A stretch of DNA of 61,253 nt. Source: Oscillospiraceae bacterium. Lineage in GTDB: Bacteria; Bacillota; Clostridia; Oscillospirales; Oscillospiraceae. Each line of letters opens with the position of its first letter. Within the stretch, counting starts at the first letter, position 1. The notes beneath the pieces were generated by a model. The model did no database searches. It saw only the letters and a program-made list of their open reading frames with translations, and had not been told where the DNA came from. Positions 7,901 through 15,491 of this stretch are shown piece by piece. The translations under genes and the position numbers were made by a program. Location of the stretch: assembly GCA_016282135.1 (NCBI GenBank), contig JAEEKA010000064.1, positions 1-61,253 on the forward strand. The letters run 5' to 3'.

Positions 7901-9964
7901 ACCGCGACGATTTCCGGCGGTACTTTCACCAGTGCCAACGCGAAGCAGATCGGCGCGTACGTTGGCAACACAGCGACGGTGATTCCGACAATCACCGCGA
8001 CAACGAATACACTTACCGTTCCCGCGGGCTATGAGTGGGTCAGCGTCGGCGAAAACAGCTATACGCTGCAGGCTATCCCCTATGTGGCCCAGATCGACAG
8101 CGTGAAGTACGAGACCTTGGAAGCTGCCTTTGCGGCGGTGGAGAACGGCCAGACCATCACGCTTCTGGCGGATGTCGCGCTGACGGATCGCCTGTTCGTG
8201 AACGCCGGCGCAACGCCGGCCTTTGGCAACAACAACCGCTTTGCGACTACCTCGGAAAACAATAGCGTCACGCTGGACCTGAACGGCTATAACATCACCA
8301 CCGCCAGCAACATTGCCCTGGCGGGCGGCACGCTGAACATCACCGGCGAGGGCACCATCAAGACGACGAATGCCGGCCTTGCTCCCGTGGAAATCCGCGG
8401 CACCGGCGATCTGACGGCGAAGCGCACGCTGACGATCGGCGCAGACGTGACCCTGGAGGGTACAGACTACGGCCTGAACGTCTTTGGCAGCAACGACGCC
8501 CAGCTGAATAAGATCGACGTGACCGTGAACGGCACTGTGAAGGGCACGCTGTTTGTGCTGGGCAACCTGAAGCATGCGAACAACGAGATCAACATCATCG
8601 TAAACGGCAGCGTGATTGCGGCGCCGGGCAGCGCGAGCAACCTGAACGTGGGCATTGCGCTGAACGGCAACGCGAATGTGACCGTGAACGACGGCGCGAT
8701 TGTCAGCGGCGATTCCGGCATCGAGGTCCGCTGCGGCAGCCTGACGGTGAACGGCGGCACGATTACCGCTACGGCAGAGGAGTTCAGCTACACGGCCAAC
8801 AACAGCGGCTGTACCACAAGAGGCGCGGCGATTGCGGTTGCGCCGTACAGCACCACGATTGCCACCGGCGCAGTGCTGAACGGCGGCACGCTCACCGGTC
8901 CGAAGATGATCGGCGTCACCAATGTCAATGGGGATATGTCCAATGTTACCGTGATCGCCACGGAGGCCTTTACCGAGAAATCCGTGATTCCCGCGGGCTA
9001 TCAGTGGGTCAGCGACGGCAGCGGCAATTACACATTGCAGGCAATGGAGCGGGTTTCCGCAACCCTGACGCTGCGGGAGAATATCAACATCAACGTGTAC
9101 GTCAATAACATTCAGGGTTCCCCTGAGCAGTACACAGTCAGAATCTATGATGACCCGGCTGCTGATCCGCTGGTCGAGCACAGTTTAACGGCGGCCGACC
9201 TGACCACCTGGGGCTACAAGGTCTGCTCCGGAGACATCTACTCCTTCCAGATGAGCAAGTCCTACTACATCGACGTGAGGAAAACGGGAGCGGGTGACGA
9301 GGTCGTAATCCTGGGTATGTACGAGTACTCCGTACAGGCTTACTTCGACCACACCTACGATAACGCCAACAGCAGCGCCGCGCTGAAAGCGCTCTGCCAG
9401 GCCGGCCTGTATTATGGCCGGGCGGCCCAGCAGTATTTCGACGGCAAGACCTACTCCGATGAGAACGGATTGCAGAATTACGACGTGGGCGTGCCCATCA
9501 ATGATGAGCGGCTTGCGGACTATAATCCCAACCTTACGAAGCCGGATGAAACCTACCAGGCGGCTGTGACGGGCAGCATCAGCGAGCTCGATGGAGCACC
9601 GCGGATTGCCGCCACACTGCAGCTTGGCTCTGAGACTTCGATTATGATTTGTGTAATCGGCAGCGGAAGCTACCCGGAGAAAATCCACGCAAGGCTGGCG
9701 GGAAGCGAAACGGAATTGCAGCCCGTAACGCTTTATGGAAGCACAAGTCAAAATACCAAGGTTTTTGTAATCAAGAACATCAAATCCTACCAGTTGGCCA
9801 ATCTCTATTCTGTTGAAATCTATGATGAGTCGAACCACAATGTAACGGTGACCTATTCCCCCTATTCCTACGCTCGTTCGAAGTGGGATAACGAAAACAT
9901 CGGCAATCTGGTTCGTGCCCTGGTGGCCTACGGCAATGCGGCAAAGGCCATGGGATGGCAATAG
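4904..9964 (+). CDS. Giant exported repeat surface protein, beta-helix/adhesin-like
   Basis: The 1,686-residue protein begins with a signal peptide (cleavage near 'VAYAQG', residue 26). Four long repeat units follow, each opening with a motif like 'AQIGEIKYETLTDAVAAA' (about residues 28, 343, 663 and 1061) and rich in short 'GG(T/S)(I/L)xxxG' rungs such as 'MTGGTINA', as in right-handed beta-helix folds. Units 2 and 4 are almost identical, and units 1 and 3 share their ends, giving an A-B-A'-B' order. The last 300 residues form a different, non-repetitive domain. I see no LPXTG or SLH anchor. ATG 4904 follows AAGGAGG by 9 bases; a TTG at 4898 is too close. The gene lies 25 bases before the radical SAM substrate peptide. 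Adhesion or carbohydrate binding is plausible but unproven. Confidence 0.85.
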   Translation: MVFKRILSVVLSICLCISFFSGVAYAQGEYAAQIGEIKYETLTDAVAAAAADDTVVLLADVALTATVEITKDLTIDLDGHNITAADCRALWVKSGEVIITGTGTISASKTEGSDFVNSSSVIRVGSSGNDKAELTIGANVTVSTGFCYGVTAFGTNTNGVALVVNGMVAVTGESSAISGNGNSGNKGAVTINEGAVVSATADAAIYHPQGDALTINGGTVTGPTAVYVKSGTLNINGGTLNGTGAAAAYSYSGDGCNPTGDALVVENCNYPGGAPTATISGGTFTSAYANQIGAYFGGKPGNEATEIATITATTNTLSAPAGYQWVANGSGGYTLEEVLCVARIGNVEYETLEAAFAAVENGQTITLLADVALTDRLFVNAGAAPAFGGTNNRYATTSENKSVTLDLNGYNITTASNIALAGGTLNITGEGTIKTTNASLAPVEIRGTGDLTAKRTLTIGADVTLEGTDYGLNVFGSNDAQLNKIDVTVNGTVKGTLFVLGNLKHASNEINIIVNGSVIAAPGDASNLNVGIALNGNASVTVNDGAIVSGDSGIEVRCGSLTVNGGTITATAEAFSYTANGSGSTTRGAAIAVAPYGTTIATSAVLNGGTLSGPEMIGVTNVNNDMSNVTVTATAAFTENAVVPAGYQWVESSGGNYTLQAIPYVAQIGETKYETLKAAVAAANGKTIVLLSDVNLASDPIIDSSGYAAVSPAGTTITLDLNGKAVTGGALDVYGKLTITDSSEGATGSVTGSRHGAWVNPGGNLTLAAGTINAGSGSGVVVDKSTFTMTGGTINAPEGNGVAAQDGATFTMTGGTINADESSGVVVIESTFTMTGGTVQATGDSVNAVSVLAGSTVTINDGTVSAPNGYGVVITGNGDVDSATLNVNGGTISAGVFGISGNGSDGNGGTNITITDGTITSTGDDGAGIYQPQDGTLTISGGTISGAAGIYQKSGTLAISGGTITGNGAAAAYNYNGNGCNPTGDAIVVDNCGYPGGVPTATISGGTFTSANAKQIGAYVGNTATVIPTITATTNTLTVPAGYEWVSVGENSYTLQAIPYVAQIDSVKYETLEAAFAAVENGQTITLLADVALTDRLFVNAGATPAFGNNNRFATTSENNSVTLDLNGYNITTASNIALAGGTLNITGEGTIKTTNAGLAPVEIRGTGDLTAKRTLTIGADVTLEGTDYGLNVFGSNDAQLNKIDVTVNGTVKGTLFVLGNLKHANNEINIIVNGSVIAAPGSASNLNVGIALNGNANVTVNDGAIVSGDSGIEVRCGSLTVNGGTITATAEEFSYTANNSGCTTRGAAIAVAPYSTTIATGAVLNGGTLTGPKMIGVTNVNGDMSNVTVIATEAFTEKSVIPAGYQWVSDGSGNYTLQAMERVSATLTLRENININVYVNNIQGSPEQYTVRIYDDPAADPLVEHSLTAADLTTWGYKVCSGDIYSFQMSKSYYIDVRKTGAGDEVVILGMYEYSVQAYFDHTYDNANSSAALKALCQAGLYYGRAAQQYFDGKTYSDENGLQNYDVGVPINDERLADYNPNLTKPDETYQAAVTGSISELDGAPRIAATLQLGSETSIMICVIGSGSYPEKIHARLAGSETELQPVTLYGSTSQNTKVFVIKNIKSYQLANLYSVEIYDESNHNVTVTYSPYSYARSKWDNENIGNLVRALVAYGNAAKAMGWQ
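5926..6890 (+). repeat. Intragenic long repeat, copy 1 (unit B)
   Basis: About 960 bases within the surface protein gene are nearly identical at the DNA level to 8083-9045, offset by 2,160 bases and, after one codon is lost, by 2,157. Most differences are single bases, which implies a recent duplication or ongoing gene conversion. Confidence 0.9.
8083..9045 (+). repeat. Intragenic long repeat, copy 2 (unit B')
   Basis: Partner of 5926-6890. It encodes the fourth repeat unit, 'AQIDSVKYETLEAAFAAV' onward, and differs from copy 1 in scattered codons and one missing codon near the 'ATPAFG' stretch. Confidence 0.9.
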
Positions 9965-9989
9965 TCTATGATTATTTGGAGGTAACAGA

Positions 9990-10115
9990 ATGAAGACATT
10001 TGAGTTCCCGGAATGCGAGTGCATCCATCTGGATGACACGGACGTCATCATCACAAGCGGATGCCTGGCGGCCATGCCTGAAGAATTCGATTGCCTGGGA
10101 GGCCCGGAGGGCTGA
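9990..10115 (+). CDS. Candidate radical SAM-modified precursor peptide, 41 aa
   Basis: A short gene with an excellent site (TTTGGAGGTAACAGA-ATG) encodes 41 residues beginning 'MKTFEFPECECIHLDD' and ending 'LGGPEG'. It has four Cys (9, 11, 25, 35), a 'DVIITSG' stretch at 18-24 and an acidic tail. It lies 25 bases after the surface protein and about 70 bases before a radical SAM/SPASM enzyme and a PqqD-like protein, the usual place for a RiPP substrate. Cys residues suggest a thioether (sactipeptide or ranthipeptide) product. From memory, similar 'DVI(T)TSG' peptides occur near such enzymes in clostridial genomes; I could not check this. Confidence 0.72.
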   Translation: MKTFEFPECECIHLDDTDVIITSGCLAAMPEEFDCLGGPEG

Positions 10116-10126
10116 CCCAAAAGCCT

Positions 10127-10167
10127 GTGCGGCAGGCAGTATGCACTGCCTGCCGCACTTCCGTTTT
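10127..10167 (+). terminator. Terminator-like hairpin between precursor and maturase
   Basis: TGCGGCAGGCAGT and ACTGCCTGCCGCA pair perfectly around a 4-base loop (about 10130-10159), followed by TCCGTTTTTT. It would let the abundant substrate transcript end here, with partial read-through into the enzyme genes, as in many RiPP operons. Confidence 0.8.
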
Positions 10168-10184
10168 TTCCCTGGAGGTACATA

Positions 10185-11537
10185 TTGGAAACGATCAAAG
10201 CCGGCAATCAGACTGTCCGTGCTGTGGCAGGGGCGCAGCCTTATCATCCGGAGCGAAGCTACCGCTTCTCCCGGCATTGCCTGGAAGTGGATTGCCCGGA
10301 GGGACGGCTGCTCTTTCACAGCCTGTCCGGCGAGCTGCTGCTTCTGCGGGAATCGGAGTCCCCGGAGAACCCGGCTCTGCGGGAAGAATTGGTCAAACGC
10401 TGGTTCCTTGTTCCACTGGAGTTCCGTGACAGACAACACTGTGACCAGGTGCGGTCTGTGACCCGCCTGACCCAAAAGGACAAGGGCGCGATTACCGATT
10501 ACGTGGTCTTTACCACCACAGACTGCAACGCCCGCTGCTACTACTGCTTTGAAAAGGGCCAGCGCAGACTTTCCATGACGGAGCAGACAGCCCGGGATGC
10601 GGCGTGCTGGATGCTTGCCCATGCCAAGGGCGAGAAGATCAAGATTCGCTGGTTCGGCGGCGAGCCCCTTTATAACGCAGGGGTGATCGACCGCATCTCC
10701 CGGACGCTTCTCGACGGCGGCGCCGCCTATGAATCGACGATGGTTACCAACGCCTATCTGTTCGATCCCACATTGATCGAAAAAGCGTCGAAGCTCTGGA
10801 ATCTGCGGCAGGCCCTCGTTACGGTGGACGGCACAGAGGAGGTCTATAACCGCACCAAGGCCTATATCCATCAGGAGGGCAGTGCCTACAAACGAGTGCT
10901 GTCCAACCTGGAGCGGCTTCTGGAGGCGGGAATTGCCACAACCGTCAACCTCAACATGGACGCCCACAATGCCGAGGATCTCCTTGCCCTGGCGGAGGAG
11001 CTGGGGCGGCGTTTCGGCGGGAAAAAGGGCTTTGCGGCCCGCTGCGAGCTGCTGGTGGCGTACGTGGGGGAGGTCGCGGCCTTTGAAAGCGACCAACAGG
11101 CGCTGGATACCCGCCGGGCCGTCAACGAACGGCTTGAGGCATTTGGCATTCGGCGGAAGGCGACCGTGGAGCAGGGCTTGAAGCTCAATTCCTGCATGGC
11201 GGACGATCCCCGCTCCGTTACGATCCTTCCCGACGGACGGATCGGACGCTGCGAGCACTTCGGCGACAGCGAAGAGGTGGGCAGCATCTATCACGAGGCG
11301 TGGGATCCGGAAAAACTGGCAGCATGGCTGGAGCCCCGTCCGGCGGAGGAAGCCTGCGAGGACTGCGTGCTGTATCCCCAGTGTTACCGGCTCAAAAAAT
11401 GCAATGCCTGTCCGGACCGATGCAATTTCCTGTTCCGGGAACAGCGCATTGGGAATTTGCGGGACAAGGTGCGGAATACCTGGGAGCGCTGGAGACAAAA
11501 ACAATCTCTGCAAGCGGGAGGGGAACATGAAGATTAA
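10185..11537 (+). CDS. Radical SAM/SPASM peptide maturase
   Basis: The 450-residue enzyme has the radical SAM cluster motif CNARCYYC at 114-121, 'RWFGGEPL' soon after, and a C-terminal SPASM region with 'NSCMADD', 'GRCEHF' and a Cys-dense run ('CEDC', 'QCYRLKKCNACPDRC') that should hold auxiliary 4Fe-4S clusters. Residues 1-100 may form a peptide-binding region. It should use S-adenosylmethionine to install crosslinks (thioether or C-C) in the small peptide encoded just upstream. The start is a TTG at 10185 with GGAGG six bases ahead; no ATG fits. It overlaps the PqqD-like gene by 11 bases, so the two are translationally coupled. The family (sacti-, ranthi- or other) cannot be set by eye. Confidence 0.88.
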   Translation: METIKAGNQTVRAVAGAQPYHPERSYRFSRHCLEVDCPEGRLLFHSLSGELLLLRESESPENPALREELVKRWFLVPLEFRDRQHCDQVRSVTRLTQKDKGAITDYVVFTTTDCNARCYYCFEKGQRRLSMTEQTARDAACWMLAHAKGEKIKIRWFGGEPLYNAGVIDRISRTLLDGGAAYESTMVTNAYLFDPTLIEKASKLWNLRQALVTVDGTEEVYNRTKAYIHQEGSAYKRVLSNLERLLEAGIATTVNLNMDAHNAEDLLALAEELGRRFGGKKGFAARCELLVAYVGEVAAFESDQQALDTRRAVNERLEAFGIRRKATVEQGLKLNSCMADDPRSVTILPDGRIGRCEHFGDSEEVGSIYHEAWDPEKLAAWLEPRPAEEACEDCVLYPQCYRLKKCNACPDRCNFLFREQRIGNLRDKVRNTWERWRQKQSLQAGGEHED

Positions 11538-11796
11538 GGACACTTTTATTCTGAGTCAGGTTGACGACAGCCTGATTGCGGTTCCTGTTGATGCGGCTGC
11601 CGAGTCCTATCACGGCATTGTGCGCCTCAATGAGACCGGCGGCTTTATCTGGAAGGCCCTGGCGGATGGACTGGAGCCGAAGCAGATCGAGGCAAAGCTG
11701 ATGTCAGAGTATTCGGGAGTGGATGTGGAAACGGCGGGGAAAGCGGTTGCGGCCGTTGTGAACCAACTCCGCTCCGAAGGTATTTTGGAGGAGTGA
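11527..11796 (+). CDS. PqqD-like RiPP recognition element protein
   Basis: The 89-residue protein has the PqqD fold signature: 'LNETGGFIWKAL' in the middle and a C-terminal helix with 'VVNQLRSEGIL'. PqqD-type proteins bind the leader of a precursor peptide and deliver it to a radical SAM enzyme. The gene overlaps the end of the maturase gene and is followed 6 bases later by the lipoprotein gene, so all are in one operon. ATG 11527 has GGGAGGGG just upstream. Confidence 0.88.
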   Translation: MKIKDTFILSQVDDSLIAVPVDAAAESYHGIVRLNETGGFIWKALADGLEPKQIEAKLMSEYSGVDVETAGKAVAAVVNQLRSEGILEE

Positions 11797-11802
11797 GCAA
11801 AC

Positions 11803-12297
11803 GTGAATCGGATTTTGTTCATTTGTGCTGCGGTGATTCTTCTGCTCTCCCTTGTGAGCTGTAAAGATCCCCCCAAAGAGCAGCACGCCGAGTCCGGGTC
11901 CGCTGCTGCTCGTGGGCTGGCCACGGAGTATGCGGCGCCTTCCGCAACGGATGCATTGGCGCTTGAGACCCTGGCACCCTGGGAGACCGAACCCACGGGG
12001 CAGACCATCGACATGGAGGAGCTCCGGAAGCTCGCGGAGGAGGCAGGAGCGATTGTCAGCGACGAGGGGATCGAGCTGCCCCCAGACGATCTGACGGGAC
12101 ACAATGCTGCTTCAGACAATCCCCAGGAGCAGACTCCGTCGGCTTCGCCGGAGAGCACCGCACCGGCTCCGCCGGAAACGCCTGCTTCTGAACCGGCGGA
12201 GCCTGTTCCGACTTCTCTGGCGGCTTCCGGGTCGGAGGCAAGCGAGGCAACGGAGCCCGGCGGAATCGGCCAGCTTCCCCTTGACCCGATTGGCTGA
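11803..12297 (+). CDS. Small Pro/Glu/Ala-rich lipoprotein
   Basis: The 164-residue protein has a lipoprotein signal peptide with lipobox 'LVSC' (Cys20), so it should be anchored to the outer face of the membrane. The rest is low-complexity, rich in Pro, Glu, Ala and Ser, and probably disordered or a spacer. The start is GTG at 11803 with GGAGGAG nine bases ahead, overlapping the end of the PqqD-like gene. I do not recognise a family. Its place in the radical SAM operon suggests a role in handling or displaying the modified product at the envelope, but nothing in the sequence proves it. Confidence 0.7.
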   Translation: MNRILFICAAVILLLSLVSCKDPPKEQHAESGSAAARGLATEYAAPSATDALALETLAPWETEPTGQTIDMEELRKLAEEAGAIVSDEGIELPPDDLTGHNAASDNPQEQTPSASPESTAPAPPETPASEPAEPVPTSLAASGSEASEATEPGGIGQLPLDPIG

Positions 12298-12319
12298 TAT
12301 ATAGAGGGGAGAATGCATT

Positions 12320-13030
12320 ATGATAAAAAAGGCCCCGTTTTTTTTCATCATTGCCGCAGCGATGGCAGTGCTGTTTGTTCCGATTGCAGCGGCACATACC
12401 CCGGAACAGGAGCAGACAGCCGATGCGCTGCATGAGCTGGGGCTGTTTCTGGGAACCGGCGATCAGCCGGACGGGACGCCCTCCTATGATTTGGACGCAG
12501 AGCTGACCAGAGCCCAAAGCGTGACGCTGCTGATCCGAATGCTGGGCAAGGAGGACGAGGTCAAAAGCGGTGACTATCCCCATCCGTTCCAGGATACGGC
12601 CGACTGGTATTCCAATTATGTCGGATACGCCTATGCCAACGGGCTGACAAACGGCACTGGTGCGACTACCTTCCGCGGCAGCGGACCGGCTACCGCACAG
12701 ATGTTTGCTACCTTCTGTCTGCGTGCGCTGGGATATGAGGATATGAACGGCGCGACGGATTTTTTGTGGTTTGAGGCAAGCGTCAAGGCGGATGCACTGG
12801 GCATCCGAGTGAACACAGACGCTGCCGTCTACACCCGCGGCGACGCAGTGATTACGTTCTGGGATACGCTGAAAACAAAGCGCAAGGGCTCCGACAAGAC
12901 CCTTGCGGAAAACCTGATTTCGCAGGGTGTTTTTTCCTATGATACTTTTGCAAGAATTTGGCGTGGCCTCTACGGCACAGAGCCTCCGTTCCCCGGCCCC
13001 GGGGAACTGCCTCCGGATCCGCTGAACTAA
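12320..13030 (+). CDS. Exported SLH-like protein
   Basis: The 236-residue protein has a signal peptide (cleavage near 'AAAH', residue 25). It then has segments resembling S-layer homology repeats: 'ELTRAQSVTLLIRMLG', 'HPFQDTADWYSNYVGYAYANGLTNG', 'PATAQMFATFCLRALGY' (each quoted as seen in order). SLH domains bind pyruvylated cell wall polymers. It ends in a short Pro-rich tail. ATG 12320 follows AGAGGGGAG. It is the last gene of the radical SAM operon, 22 bases after the lipoprotein, and is followed by a strong terminator. Confidence 0.8.
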   Translation: MIKKAPFFFIIAAAMAVLFVPIAAAHTPEQEQTADALHELGLFLGTGDQPDGTPSYDLDAELTRAQSVTLLIRMLGKEDEVKSGDYPHPFQDTADWYSNYVGYAYANGLTNGTGATTFRGSGPATAQMFATFCLRALGYEDMNGATDFLWFEASVKADALGIRVNTDAAVYTRGDAVITFWDTLKTKRKGSDKTLAENLISQGVFSYDTFARIWRGLYGTEPPFPGPGELPPDPLN

Positions 13031-13034
13031 ATGG

Positions 13035-13088
13035 ACGAGCTGTGAAGTACGGGGTGTGTTTGTTTCTGTATTTCACAGCTCGTTGTTT
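13035..13088 (+). terminator. Terminator of the radical SAM operon
   Basis: ACGAGCTGTGAA (13035-13046) and TTCACAGCTCGT (13072-13083) form a perfect 12-bp stem, followed by TGTTTTG. Confidence 0.85.
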
Positions 13089-13225
13089 TGCGGATGGGGC
13101 TGTCTCCGTGAGAAAGATCCGGCCGTTGTGAAAAAGTTTGATCGAGCCGACAACCGCCCGCCTGCATCAAAACCGTTTTGAGCGAATCGCAAGGCTATTT
13201 CGGGTTCACTCCCCAAAACAGGGGG

Positions 13226-13254
13226 TAGAAAAAGGCGGGATAATGGTGTATAAT
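13226..13254 (+). promoter_or_regulatory. Probable promoter of the membrane GGDEF gene
   Basis: TAGAAA (13226-13231), 17 bases, perfect TATAAT (13249-13254). The -35 matches only four of six consensus bases. Confidence 0.55.
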
Positions 13255-13350
13255 TATTTAAAATTGCGGATCACCCTTGCGCCTGCCGGCTGAATCCGGG
13301 CAGCGAAGCAAACAATAACCCGACCGGATGCAAGAACGTGGAGGACAGCT

Positions 13351-14748
13351 ATGAAAAAATCACTGCGAACAAAGACGATTATTTTGATTGTGTTGATTGT
13401 TCTTGCGGTTGGAGTAACCGGAATCCTTGTCAGTAATGGATTTGTTCAGAATATCGTCAATGATTTTTACAGCAACAGAGCGGATGAGATTGCCCATACT
13501 GTGGCTGTCGTCCTGGATGCCGAACAGGTCAAGTCCCTGGTGGGAAAGATGAGTGAAATCTACGACTCCGTGGACGAAAAGGTGAGCAGCGAGGATTGGG
13601 GATCGGAAGCGTTTGAGGCATACATTGCCAAGTTCAGCGAGCTGGAGCAGACGGAGGAATATCGGGACCTGCTGCGGCAGCTCCGCGCTGTTCAGGACAA
13701 CAACGACGTGGATTGTCTGTATATTTCCGTGCTGGACGTGGCGGATGAGAGCTTTATCTACCTGGTGGACGCTGCGGAAGAGGACGCCTGCCCCATCGGC
13801 TGCTTCGACCCGGTGTACGAGGAGAACAAGGAGCTCTTCACGAACCCGGAACGGGGCTACCCGCCTTATATTACCAACACGGAGCCCTATGGCTGGCTGG
13901 TCACAGCCGGCGCGCCGATTTACAGCGAGAGTCATAAGGTGATCGGCTACGCGATGGTGGATATCTCCATGGATATGATCCGCTCGCAGCAGACCGGGTT
14001 TATGCGCAGACTGTCGATTACCCTTGCCGCCATTACAATCGTAATCAGTCTTCTGGCCATCTTGGCGGTCAACCGCTCCATTATTCGCCCGATCAATATG
14101 TTGAGTCACGCCGCGTCAAACTACCGGGCCGGGCGGGAGAGCGCAAGCGAATTTGACTCCATGTCCATTCGGACGCAGGACGAGATCGAGTCGCTGTATC
14201 TGTCGGTGCGGCAGATGCTCCACGATATTACCACCTACATCGACAATCTGGTGGCCACCTCCCGGGAGCTGTCTCAGACAAGGGACAAGGCGGACGAAAT
14301 GAGCGAGTTGGCCCACCGGGACGCCCTCACCGGAGCGGGAAGCAAGCTGGCCTATGAGCAGAAGAAGGAGGAGCTTGCGCAGGGAGACGGCAGGTATGGC
14401 ATCGTGATGGCGGACCTGAACGATCTGAAGACGATCAACGACACCGAAGGTCATGCCAAGGGCGACGCGGCCATTCGGATGGTTTGCGGCATCCTTTCCG
14501 ACACCTATCAGGATTCTCCGGTTTACCGAGTTGGCGGCGATGAGTTTGTCGTGATTATCGCGGGAGAAAGCTGTGACCGGGCGGAGGAGCTGGCAGGGCG
14601 CTTCACCCGAAATATCGCCCAATCCGGCGGTGGGATCAGCGCGGCCATCGGATATGCCCTGCATGCGGAAGGTGAGTCGGCGGAAGACGTCTTCCGCCGG
14701 GCTGACAGCACCATGTATGAGAACAAGAGACGAATGAAAGGACAATAA
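13351..14748 (+). CDS. Membrane sensor diguanylate cyclase (extracellular sensor-HAMP-GGDEF)
   Basis: The 465-residue protein has a membrane segment at about 9-31 and a second at about 220-240. These flank an extracellular sensory region that ends in a Cache/PAS-like 'GWLVTAGAPIYSESHKVIGY' stretch. A HAMP region follows ('NRSIIRPINML'), a coiled linker, and a GGDEF domain from about 325 with active site 'RVGGDEF'. It should make cyclic di-GMP in response to an outside signal. It is a single gene; ATG 13351 has GGAGG 9 bases ahead, and a strong hairpin terminator follows. Confidence 0.9.
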   Translation: MKKSLRTKTIILIVLIVLAVGVTGILVSNGFVQNIVNDFYSNRADEIAHTVAVVLDAEQVKSLVGKMSEIYDSVDEKVSSEDWGSEAFEAYIAKFSELEQTEEYRDLLRQLRAVQDNNDVDCLYISVLDVADESFIYLVDAAEEDACPIGCFDPVYEENKELFTNPERGYPPYITNTEPYGWLVTAGAPIYSESHKVIGYAMVDISMDMIRSQQTGFMRRLSITLAAITIVISLLAILAVNRSIIRPINMLSHAASNYRAGRESASEFDSMSIRTQDEIESLYLSVRQMLHDITTYIDNLVATSRELSQTRDKADEMSELAHRDALTGAGSKLAYEQKKEELAQGDGRYGIVMADLNDLKTINDTEGHAKGDAAIRMVCGILSDTYQDSPVYRVGGDEFVVIIAGESCDRAEELAGRFTRNIAQSGGGISAAIGYALHAEGESAEDVFRRADSTMYENKRRMKGQ

Positions 14749-14759
14749 GCATTTTATAA

Positions 14760-14805
14760 GCGGCGCGTCCCAACCCGGAAAACCCGGTTGGGACGCGCCG
14801 CTTTT
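14760..14805. terminator. Terminator between convergent genes
   Basis: GCGGCGCGTCCCAACC and GGTTGGGACGCGCCGC form a 16-bp stem followed by TTTT. It serves the GGDEF gene and may also stop the HAD gene coming from the other side. Confidence 0.9.
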
Positions 14806-14861
14806 CATCGCGGGGCAGGAGCGTCCGTGTAAGCCGCCGCGGGGCGTTCGGGGATCCAGCG

Positions 14862-15491
14862 TCAGTGAAGCTGAGCGAGAACCCCAGGAATCTCGGCAAG
14901 ACAGGACACCGTGCAGTCCGGCACCTCTGCCGCGCAGGACGGCCGCATATACACCGCAAGGCCTTTTCGCATGCGGATAGAGGTCATTCCCAGCGCCTTG
15001 ACGGGGCGAACGTCGTTATCCAGCCGGTCCCCGACCATGACGGCGTTTTCCGGCCTGCAGTCCGCCATTGCCAGCGCCCGCAGGAATATTTCCCGGTCCG
15101 GCTTTGCCACGCCCATCTCCGCGGAGACTGCAATCACGGAAAAGAATCGGCCGAGGCCCCAGGCGTCAAGCCGTTCTCTGGCGCCGGGCTCCTGGTTCGC
15201 GATGACGCCGAGTTGATAGCCCGCGTCACGGAGCGTTTGCAGGGTTTGGGCGCAGTCCGCGAAGGGAACTTCGTCCTCGCTGTGCCAGGGCGTCTTGGTC
15301 AGCCCAAAGTATTCAATCGCCCTCTGATCGCCGTTGAAGCCCGCTTTCGCAAATTGTACGCGTTTTTCATAATACTGTTCAAGGGTAACGGCGGTGCCCC
15401 GGATCATATCTCTGGCGCGATGGCGATAAGCCGCTTCCTCGTCCACCAGCGTGGAGCCGACGTCAAAGAACACCCAATGAAGCGATTTCAT
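14862..15491 (-). CDS. HAD superfamily hydrolase
   Basis: The 209-residue protein has the HAD motifs in order: motif I 'FFDVGSTLVD' (Asp near residue 9), motif II Asn within 'VIANQEPG', motif III Lys in 'GVAKPDREIF', and motif IV 'VMVGDRLDND'. The helical cap lies between motifs I and II. In motif I the second Asp of DxD is replaced (DVGST), as in some members that are not classical phosphatases, so the activity is uncertain. It overlaps the HD gene upstream by 4 bases (ATGA), so the two are co-translated. Confidence 0.85.
   Translation of the reverse strand: MKSLHWVFFDVGSTLVDEEAAYRHRARDMIRGTAVTLEQYYEKRVQFAKAGFNGDQRAIEYFGLTKTPWHSEDEVPFADCAQTLQTLRDAGYQLGVIANQEPGARERLDAWGLGRFFSVIAVSAEMGVAKPDREIFLRALAMADCRPENAVMVGDRLDNDVRPVKALGMTSIRMRKGLAVYMRPSCAAEVPDCTVSCLAEIPGVLAQLH

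Larger units (their letters stand above)
13031..13350. other. Intergenic region before the membrane GGDEF gene
   Basis: It holds the terminator at 13035-13088, a weak promoter at 13226-13254 and a leader of about 90 bases. I see no gene and no recognised riboswitch. Confidence 0.55.

Noticed and set aside
4955-9181. Long minus-strand open frames (487 and 596 codons) inside the giant surface protein
   Set aside because: They arise from the GC-rich repeat codons of the plus-strand gene and have no ribosome site or recognisable domain.
10185-11537. SCIFF maturase
   Set aside because: The adjacent peptide has four Cys in 41 residues and does not show the SCIFF Cys-rich C-terminal pattern.
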